Shown piece after piece: positions 56,227 to 64,000 of a stretch of DNA of 64,000 nucleotides. Numbering within the stretch: the stretch's first letter is position 1; every line of letters begins with the position of its first letter. Origin of the DNA: Lichina pygmaea (lineage: Eukaryota > Ascomycota > Lichinomycetes > Lichinales > Lichinaceae); contig OY730169.1 in assembly GCA_963422465.1 (NCBI GenBank), forward strand, positions 3,782,001 through 3,846,000. Reading direction: 5' to 3'. A model generated the notes under the pieces. The model did no database searches, was not told the origin of the DNA, and was given only the letters and a program-made list of their open reading frames with translations. The position numbers were made by a program, and so were the translations under genes.

Positions 56227-59175
56227 CTCGTCCGATCTTCCCGAGAGAAGGTTGCTTCAGAGGTGTAGCTGGAGACGGCAAGGGCTGGTGTATGATCAAC
56301 GGCGCTGGCTGTGTCGCCTGCCAGTTGCACGTCTCCTTTCACAGGGGTAAGACCATGACATGATAAAAGCCGAGTCCCATTTCTTACAGTGCTGAGGTAC
56401 GAGGGGTACTACGTAGCAATCGAATTCATCAGTGTCTCCGTTGGCCATCTTCATGTTGACGATGCATCCTTGGCAGAGACCAGTTGTCGCCAGAGTTCCA
56501 TCTCGCGTGTTCACGTGATCCGCTGTCGACGACGCGTACGTACGTACTCCGTACTGTGGGGGTCTGCACGAGTAAGTGTTAGAAAAAGTTGTCTCATAAC
56601 TTTAGCAGTGGTTTCCTCTCCACCCACCGCTTAGCAGATAGCCATCAAGGAATGACAAAAGTCGCAAGAAACCTTTCTCTAACACCTACAGACCCCCACT
56701 GTAGTGCTCCATAGAGTCATGAGCTGAGCAGCTGTGAGAGCAGATAGTCACGTGATGTCAGTTAGTACGTGCCACTCCTCTAATCTCTCTCGAGTTACGG
56801 CATCTTCTGGAACTTTTGTAGGCGGTCATAGATACGGTCATCAGTGTCATATCACAGAAGTGATGACAGCTTCTCGAAGCGACTGGTCTTCGGACCGAAA
56901 GAATAAGCAGCAATCCAGAGGCAGTGGTGGGATAAGCCTAGAGCATGAAATAACTCATGAGACTAGTCACTGATGCTAGCTGCTCAAGCTTTGGCTAAAC
57001 ACACCTGATTCTGGCGATTGCCATAGCTCAGCTGCCGGTAAGATGGCGCCTACGGTACGTACGTAGATGCCTACGATTCCTGAAACTTGCTGTGCTTGGG
57101 TCACCCCCCATTCCCGTGATCCGAGATTGGCGGTCACGTGGGGGTAATCGCTTCTTGAAGGCAAGTCTCAGCTTGTGACAATCGACAACGACGATCGTTG
57201 TTTCCGTCTTACGTACGCAGGACACAGGTCGTGTTTAGGTGGTATCCTCCTGCCAGCTCTAGCGATACTCGTACGTACTCGTACATACGTATGGTCTCAA
57301 GGATCGATTGAGCCCGTACGGTACATATACTTCGGTGCAGCTCAAGTCTACCCTGGTGGCATCATCTCGTCTCATCTGCAGTCCCTCGCGTTGCCTGTAA
57401 GCTTTCGATCTCTTCAAGGAGCGAGAAACCAATCTTGCTTGAGTCGCTCAGAATAGCCGCTCGCTATTCTCCGGGTCAATCCTGGCCACTTTGCAAGGGT
57501 TGAAGGCGTTATCAGAACCGCACAGTACCTCGTACTTCGTACTGTACCGTGGAGAGGTACGAGGTAATTACCACAGGTGTTGCCGCACCAGTTTTGCGCC
57601 CTTCTAGGATTTTTGCCCTGCCTGGTCATATGTTCCGAACCAGATCGACGCAGACGTCGTAGGCAGCCGGGCATCCGAGCGTGCTACGATGCTCTGCTGA
57701 ACATCGACGACGTCAACAACCTCAGACCAGCAAGATACCGTACGTGCGTACGTCCGAGCATGTGTACCGCCTGGCGAAGCTCACCGACGCTGATCCAGTG
57801 TCACGAAGTCGCCGGGTAGGCGAGATTGCGAACTGATTAACGGCGACGGCTCGGGATCAGCAAGAATGGAATCTGCACTCGCCTGGGACTAGCGTCGTGG
57901 GCGGGCGTGTGGGCATTCGCGCGCCGAATCAGGTGCCTGGGACGGACGAGTCAGCCCATTGGAGACCCCACACGCCAGAGTGCAGGATATGCAATGGCGT
58001 CTTGATACGGCATCTCGAATATCACAGCGCACGATACGTTACGTACGGTCTGGTCAGATCCCGCTTGGCTCGACCAATACCTGGTCGCATTGCGGTCCTC
58101 GCAGACCCATTGGCCCATCGCCCCCCCGACCACCGCCCGCGACCTCTTGTCCGCCGCGAGAGCACTGGTCGACGGAGGAGAAGCGTCCGTCGTCGGTCAA
58201 TCTGAAGGGCGAGCATTAGCGTCAACGGCCACGGCCGCGGCCACCAATCGTGAGCGCCGTTCCAAACGACGACGACGTCGAGTCTTCCCCGGGATCGATC
58301 GTGGGACGGACAGGAGCAGCCAGGACGGCCTTCTTCGGGCAGAGTCAACCTTCTTTTCAGCACGGGCCACGCCCTGAAGTCCGTCTGCGCCTGCGACGCA
58401 GCGTCGCCCTGTCCCGCGAAGGCGGCCAGCGCTGTTTATTTGCCCCTTTCCGCGCCCGTTTGAGCCGGGGCCGGTGCAGGGGAGGCCGAAAAAAAAAAAA
58501 GCTCGAGCGGAAAGCTGTGCGTCTCATCGAGCGCCGCTGCCGCGATTTCGTGATACGGCCGACGCCGTGCCCTACCCGGACGCGTTCAATCTCGCAGTCG
58601 TTTCAGGATCGGTCTTCTGTCGTCCGTCGGTCGTTGCTTCGACCTCGACCTCGACCTTGACCTTGGCCTCGACCGCCTGCGCCGCACCGCGATGACGGGG
58701 TGCTGATCGCCGAGGTAGGTGCTCCCACGTCCACGTCGCTCCTCCTTCTCCTCTTGCGCCATCTGCTGCTTCTCGCCCATCTGACGATCCGAGGACGGCC
58801 GGTAGTCGTTGCTCTTCGGTCTGCGCTGGTTGGCAGACGTCCGCTCCTTGATCCCCAGATACAGCACACCGACGGCGATTGCGTCCGCCCCACCGACGCA
58901 CCGACGCTCCTTTCCTCCGCCCGTAGCGGAGTCCGTTCCTTTCACCCATCGTCGGCAGGAGCGGCCAGAGCTCGACAGACGATACAGATATATCCGTACA
59001 CTTTCCTGCCACCGGACGCAGCGTCGACCGCTGCCGAACGGGAAAGAGCACACGCTGGCGCCCTACAGGCAACGACACCTGAGATGTCGCCCGAGCTCGA
59101 GCGTTGACAGGCCGTCACCCCGGAGCGCGAGCGGGCCGTTGATGCTGCTGCCTTCGTCCGAGCGTAGTCCGCTTG
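56227..59175. other. divergent intergenic region upstream of KU80 and the membrane sensor gene
   Basis: Nearly 3 kb separates two divergent genes. Apart from a small inverted-repeat element at 56554-56701 I see no mobile element. CGTACGTA and GTACTCGTAC motifs recur at 56538-56552, 57053-57066, 57268-57322 and 57526-57560. From about 58230 the DNA becomes very GC-rich and is probably the promoter and leader of the sensor gene; open frames there occur on both strands and have no recognisable domain. Confidence 0.5.
56554..56701. mobile_element. MITE-like element, 148 bp, flanked by TA
   Basis: The ends are inverted repeats: ctgtgggggtctg at the left and cagacccccactg at the right, with a second inverted block inside (gtgttagaaaaag against ctttctctaacac). 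A TA dinucleotide lies on each side (56552-56553 and 56702-56703), the target duplication of Tc1/mariner-type elements. There is no coding capacity. It is therefore most likely a non-autonomous Tc1/mariner-related MITE; its autonomous partner is not identified. Confidence 0.72.
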
Positions 59176-59329
59176 ATGGACTATCCGTCCAAGAGGCCGC
59201 GACTTGCAAGAGGACACCGACGGCGCAGCTGGAACCGAACCGACGACGACCGCGGCCGAGGCGACGCCATGGCCGATGCCCTCCACGACGAGGACGACGA
59301 GGATCGCCGGACACCCGGGCGACCTCGTC

Positions 59330-59372
<43 letters not shown>

Positions 59373-60676
59373 CGACGACGAAGGCGACGACGACCGACGG
59401 TCGGAACGACGCGAGCGCCACCAAGTACCGCTCCACGCCCATCGACGGCCCGCGACGCCGTCGCATCATCCACACGGACAACATCACCACCATCTGCATC
59501 GCCGAAGCCCCGAAGGAGATGTCGCGGCGCCCGTCGTGGCCGACGCCACCGGACCCCCTCCGGACGTGAAGATCGGCCTCGCCCCGGACCAGGGAGATGT
59601 TCCACCGACCGACCCGGCACCTCTGCCGTCGGTCCCTTCCGTCCCAGCCTTTCCGAGCTTCTCCCCGCCGAGCGTCCCTGAGGTGCCGCCCGTTCCACCG
59701 TTTCCCTCGCAGTCCCACCCGGACGTTCCCACCGACACCGGTCTGCCACCGTCGGTGCCGCCGGCCATGGAACATGGCGAGGGGGAAGCGCCGCCGCCGA
59801 CGTCCACCGAAGCTGCACCCGAGAGCCCGGGGGATCGGTCGGCCGACCCCGCCCAGGCCACGCTGGCTCGAGAATCTGCCCCCGCCGCCGACACGCCCGG
59901 CCACTCGAAGCCCGAGTCGGCCGCGCCGGCTACCGATTCCGACTCGACTCTGGCTTCGAAGTCGGACGCCTCGTCGGATGCCCCGTCGGATGCCCCGTCG
60001 GATGCCCCGTCGGATTCCTCGGCTACAGATTCCTCGGCGATGGATTCCTCGGCGACAGATCCCTCGGCGACAGATCCCTCGTCGACAGATTCTTCGTCGG
60101 CGGATTCCTCGTCGGCGGATTCCTCGTCGACAATGTCGCTGGAGGCCTCTTCGACCGACAACGTTGCTCCGACGTCGGTCGCTACGTCCGCTACGTCCGC
60201 TACCTCTTCGACCTCGAGCCTCGAATCCGCGTCCACATCCGCCGAAAGCCCGAAAAGCTCCACCTGTAGGTTCCTCTCCTATCAAGGAAAGCAGGAATAG
60301 GGGCTGACCCGCAACTCTAGGCTGCTCCGCGAGCTCGACCGGCCTCACCGAGACTCTCTCGGCAACCGGCACGTCCGCCTCCGAGCCAGACACCAGCCTC
60401 ACCACGTCTAGCTTCTCGGTGCTGGAGCCATCGCCCTCGCTGTCGACATGGTCCAACTCGACGACATCTTCGACATCGCTCTCCAGCTCGAGCCTGACTT
60501 CCTTCTCATCCACGACAACCACGACCGGCAGCGCGACTTCCTCTTCGACGTCGCTCGGTTCGTCTCTCCTCTCGTCCGAAGTCGGGACGCCGTCGCCCGC
60601 GGGCGACGCTGGCTACGGAGGCGGCCCAGGAGCGCCGACCGGGGCAGTCGCTCCACCCGGCAACGACTCTGGTGGT

Positions 60677-60722
<46 letters not shown>

Positions 60723-61498
60723 GAAGCAACGGCGTCGACGCGACCGGCCGACCGCCGACACCGGTGTTGGTTGGCGGCATCATCGGCGGCATCACCGGCC
60801 TTGCCTTTGTGCTCGTCATCCTCCTTTTCTTCCTCCGACGAAAACGCAAGCTGGACGCGGCTCATGCCGCGGCGGGCGAAGGCTCGTCGCGGCAGCTTCC
60901 TCCCACCGCGGCCGTCTCGAGCGGCGGGGCGGCAGCAGGAGGAAGAGAAGGAGAAGGAGGAGCGGGAGCGGGGGCAGGAACGGCGAGCATGACCGAGTCG
61001 ACCGATCCCAGTCAGCCGCGCTCGAGTCTCGTCGCCTTTCTCCGCGGCGTTCGACCGATGTCGCAGCAGACGGCCTCGACCGAGACCGCCGGCAGCGAGA
61101 GGGGATTCTACCGGGTGTCGGGCCGCAAGATCGTGCCGGCCCTGGCCAGCGGCGGCGACGGCTACGAGGGCACGACGCTCAGCGAGACGTCCTTCTACCC
61201 GGACGAGCCAGGTGCGAGCGCGCAGGCCGGGCCGGGCAGCGGTGCTCGACCCATGACCCCCGTCGGCGGCTCGTCTCTACGGGGCAGCGGCTCCGTCGAG
61301 GGCGACAGAGCCGCGATGCGGCCCAGTCGGGCCCGCACGCCCGTCGGCTCGCCCGGTCCGTACGGTCGACTCCACTCACCTCCGTTTGGATCGGCGGGGC
61401 AGCCGCGACGGTCGCCACGGCCGGGGGATGGCATCGGACGATCTCGCCCGTCTCACGACGGCTCGAGGGGTTCGCGGTTCACGGAGGACGTCGCATGA
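59176..61498 (+). CDS. S/T-rich single-pass membrane protein (mucin-like sensor type)
   Basis: The model has two exons, 59176-60265 and 60321-61498, for 755 aa. The ectodomain is Pro-rich, then Ser/Thr/Ala/Asp-rich with repeated SSATDSS and DAPSDAPS units, likely heavily O-glycosylated. A poly-Gly stretch precedes one membrane helix, PVLVGGIIGGITGLAFVLVI, followed by the basic stop-transfer LRRKRK. The cytoplasmic tail contains GFYRVSGRKIVPAL, ETSFYPDE, RARTPVGSP and ends GSRGSRFTEDVA, features shared by a common but uncharacterised ascomycete family that may act as wall-stress sensors. The N-terminus is unsure: no signal peptide is seen, an Asp run lies near residue 55, and a second frame over 59230-59569 reads a Thr run instead, so upstream exons or another frame may be used. 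The intron join T|GC keeps the Ser-rich frame open. Confidence 0.7.
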
Positions 61499-63074
61499 CG
61501 AGTATCGTGCCATCGGCGGTCGTCTCTACAATCTCATCCATGGTCGTCGGAGGGGAGGCCGCCATCCTCGATCTGTCCGTCGAGCCTCTCTCTGTTAATC
61601 GCCGCGATGCACGAATCGCATTCACGCCCTTCTCTCCCCCTCTCCCTCTCCCTCTCCCACCTCCTTCTCTCCCGTCCCTTCCTAATTTCCATGCTCCTCA
61701 CGCCTTTATAATCTTTCCATCATCCGATTCCGTTTCATGTATGTAGTCTTTGTCATGAGTTTTTCCCCGGGGTCCTTTCATCTCTCGTCTCTTCCTCCCT
61801 CTTTCTTTCGTTCTTTCTCTCTCTCTCTTGTGCATCCAGCGCCGTCTTCGTTGTATGGCATGGTACCTTAGAAGGAGACGGAGAAGGAGAAGGAAAAGAG
61901 AGAAGGGGAGGAGGGAAGGGGGATCCTCGGGGAAACACAACTCTCATCATACCCCTTTTATAATCTTCGTGACACCCACAAACTCCCTCTCTCTCCCTAC
62001 TTCTTCTTTAATCAAAAGCGTTCCTCCGGTAATAGGAGCTTGAGTGAAGGCACAGTTTCTTCTTCAGGAAAGATTGCTCTGGGAGAGAAGGGAGAGACCA
62101 AGAATGCAGTCCTCCTCCTTCTCCTACTTACCCACTACCACGGTAGCGTACGGTATCGTATGATATGGTACGTACGGCGACAGAGATGTACAAGTCTAGC
62201 TTCGTCCAACAGAGCTCTACCCTGCAGAGTATATCCACGATAGCGAGTGTACAAGATATGGTATGTACAGTACAGTACCGACGTCGATCCGAGATGGAAT
62301 GAAGACTGGGCAGATGGATGGATGGAATGGACCATGGCTACAGAGCTTCATGGCTGCATGCAACGTACATGGATGATAGACGCTTGGACAGACACTACCG
62401 GTACACGGTCGCGAATCGATGTACCGCGGCCGCTCTAGGAAATCATTCACCTGCCTTTCGTTCCCCAGTCGTGGAGATGCTGTCCCAAGGATATTTACGG
62501 CCCTGGGAGATACGATCCCAGAGATACGATCCCAGAGATACACTCCTACAGATTAACAGTCCCGGAGATGCAGCACGACAAGCACGGTCAAACCCTCCTG
62601 CATCTTTGTACTGCACGACCGACCAAGGGGAATATGGCACCGGTCGAGAAGGAGAATGTAGTGCTGGTCCAAAAGGAGAAACGTAGCACCGGTCGAGAAG
62701 GAGAATCATGGTACCGATAATGTTTGTTTCACCCCCACCTTTCGTGGAGCTGCCCTGCTACTCCCAAGACAAATTGCCACGTAGTCAAACTTCATTAATA
62801 ATCCAGTATCGAGCTACTTGTTCGCGTTTCCACTTAACCTGACGGATGGTGGTGGGGACAGCACGCGGTCTGTACAGTACGTTGTTGTTGTCGTACTTCG
62901 TACGGCTGCAGACATGCTGTGCCCCCTCCCAATGCTAAAGATTGAATGGCTGAAGTGAGACTGCCGCCGTCGCATCAAACAGCTGTGCCTTAGGGACAAG
63001 GCGTTTTGTGAATGTTACCCTCTCCTCGATCCGATTCCCTTTCGACCCCCGACGACTGCCTGATCCTCCGCCTT
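61499..63074. other. intergenic DNA
   Basis: This is the 3' region of the sensor gene, with CCCTCTCCC-type pyrimidine repeats near 61636-61672. CATACCGTAC/GGTACGTACGG motifs are clustered at 62145-62285. Near 62500-62545 a GAGATACGATCCCA unit is repeated, and near 62640-62710 a GCACCGGTCGAGAAGGAGAA unit is repeated three times. No gene is recognised. Confidence 0.5.
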
Positions 63075-64000
63075 TTACCCCGAAAGTCCCTGCTGGTTCT
63101 GCTGACCGAATGAGAGATGGCTGCTGCTCCATTCGTTGCTGCCAAACAGGTCGTCGATGTTGAAGCCCGGATGTTGCACGGCCGGGTTGCCTGCCGGAGC
63201 GACGTAGGCGCTACCGAACGCAGCACCTTCTGACGTCTGCTGGCCGACCGACATCGGCGCCGTCGGCGGCGGCACCTGGTTCTCTCCGAGGTAAGGCGGC
63301 AGAGGGTCGAAGAGCTGCACCTCGACGTTGTCGTAGGCGCTGTTGCCCCTCGGGTCCTGCATGAACATCTTGCCGTCCACGGCGGCGGCGCCGAGCGAAC
63401 ACTGCTGGTGCTGCTGATCCTCGAGGATGGTGATCGGATGGTTCGGATAGGCGAACGGGTCCGGGGACGGGAACATCATGGCGTTGAAGTTGAGAAAGTC
63501 GTTGACGTTGGGCTGCTGCTGCAGGAGGAACGCGTTCGTCGGTGGCTGCGAAGTCTTACTGATCGGGTCCGGCTGAGTGCCCGGAGCCGGATTCGCGGAC
63601 GAGTCGGACGAAGCTCCGTGCTCCTGCGCCAGTCCCGGAAAGGCAGCGTCGACAGAAGCGCCGAACGATGCTGGCTGGTCCTGCGCCAGCAGAGACATGG
63701 GCCGTTTCGGCCTGTTCCTCGCGGGACTGGGAAGGGCGCCTGCGAACGGCGCTGGAGACCGCGGCTCGTGCTTGACGCCCGACGAATCCGCCTTGATCAA
63801 GGGCGTCACCGGCTCGCTTGATCCAGGCGTCGTCACCCGCCGTTTCTTATTGCTGGCCGGCTCCCCGTCCCTGTCCTGCCGTAGCTGCTCCGGCAGCTGC
63901 CTGAAGAGCATCTGCAGGCCGAGTCAGTCTCGCGTCCAACAACGATGCACGCCGGTTTTCCTCTGCTGCGCGGTCGACCTCACTTACGGCTAGCGTGTGC
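63075..64000 (-). CDS. C-terminal part of a probable fungal transcription factor (partial)
   Basis: An exon at 63911-63075 is preceded by an intron (63987-63912, donor gtaagt, branch-like actgac, acceptor ctgcag) and a fragment of the upstream exon at 63988-64000; the gene continues off the window. The last exon encodes 278 aa. It is low-complexity and disordered, with SNKKRRVTTPGSSEP (nuclear-signal-like) and the block NDFLNFNAMMFPSPDPFAYP followed by HPITILED. A C-terminal block of this FNAMMFPSPDPFAYPN type occurs, as I recall, in a set of ascomycete Zn2Cys6 regulators, so that identity is likely, but the DNA-binding domain is outside the window. The C-terminus, rich in Gln and Asn, looks like an activation region. 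Confidence 0.65.

Noticed and set aside
58942-60522. 526-codon minus-strand open frame with repeated RRGICRRGI-like units
   Set aside because: It is the antisense of the Ser/Asp-rich repeats of the membrane sensor gene. The repeat units mirror the TCGGCGGATTCC-type repeats, and no domain is recognisable.

Overview
The window comes from a filamentous ascomycete (Pezizomycotina, probably Sordariomycetes-like). The evidence is GC-rich genes carrying many short introns (mostly 45-140 nt) with GT..AG ends and CTGAC-like branch sites, together with gene families typical of that group: an Stb3-type Sin3-binding protein, a DUF3602/Par32 protein, Zn2Cys6 and C2H2 regulators, an S/T-rich single-pass membrane protein ending in an RFTEDV-like tail, and a fungal Ku80. 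Species cannot be fixed from sequence alone. Exon models were built by hand; summed exon lengths are in frame for every complete multi-exon model.

Layout. 0.2-2.4 kb: ferric reductase (+). 4.0-21.3 kb: a three-level nest of mobile elements. A Tc1/mariner transposase fossil is split by a 5'-truncated, AT-rich LINE with a 15-bp target duplication. That LINE is itself split by two related Ty3/Gypsy chromovirus fossils, both lying on the minus strand and each bounded by 5-bp target duplications. 23.3-34.0 kb: Stb3-like protein (-), ferroportin-type iron exporter (-), a short relic of a second LINE (+), a tRNA-like SINE (+) and DNA topoisomerase III (-). 34.3-35.7 kb: DUF1295 membrane protein (+), divergent from TOP3 across about 260 bp. 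36.8-39.9 kb: mitochondrial m-AAA protease (-). 41.1-41.5 kb: second copy of the SINE (-). 41.7-45.0 kb: Zn2Cys6 regulator (-). 46.6-47.3 kb: dynactin p27 (-). 48.5-50.1 kb: C2H2 protein (-). 51.5-52.2 kb: Par32-like protein (+). 53.4-56.2 kb: Ku80 (-). 59.2-61.5 kb: mucin-like membrane sensor (+). 63.1-64.0 kb: the C-terminal part of another regulator (-), cut by the window edge.

The host genes are mostly unrelated housekeeping and regulatory genes rather than a cluster. Loose themes are iron handling (ferric reductase, ferroportin), genome maintenance (Top3, Ku80) and TOR/growth control (Stb3, Par32).

The most interesting structure is in the mobile DNA. The SINE copies end in almost the same roughly 45-nt tail as the LINE, which suggests the SINE borrows that LINE's machinery. 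The chromovirus fossils carry, antisense at their 3' end, a frame encoding a Zn2Cys6-like cysteine cluster. They also show a predicted self-priming site, hairpin-rich tandem repeats inside the LTRs, and a 421-bp stretch of perfect identity between the two otherwise diverged copies. Intergenic DNA is unusually rich in GTAC/CGTAC runs and in long G/C homopolymers.
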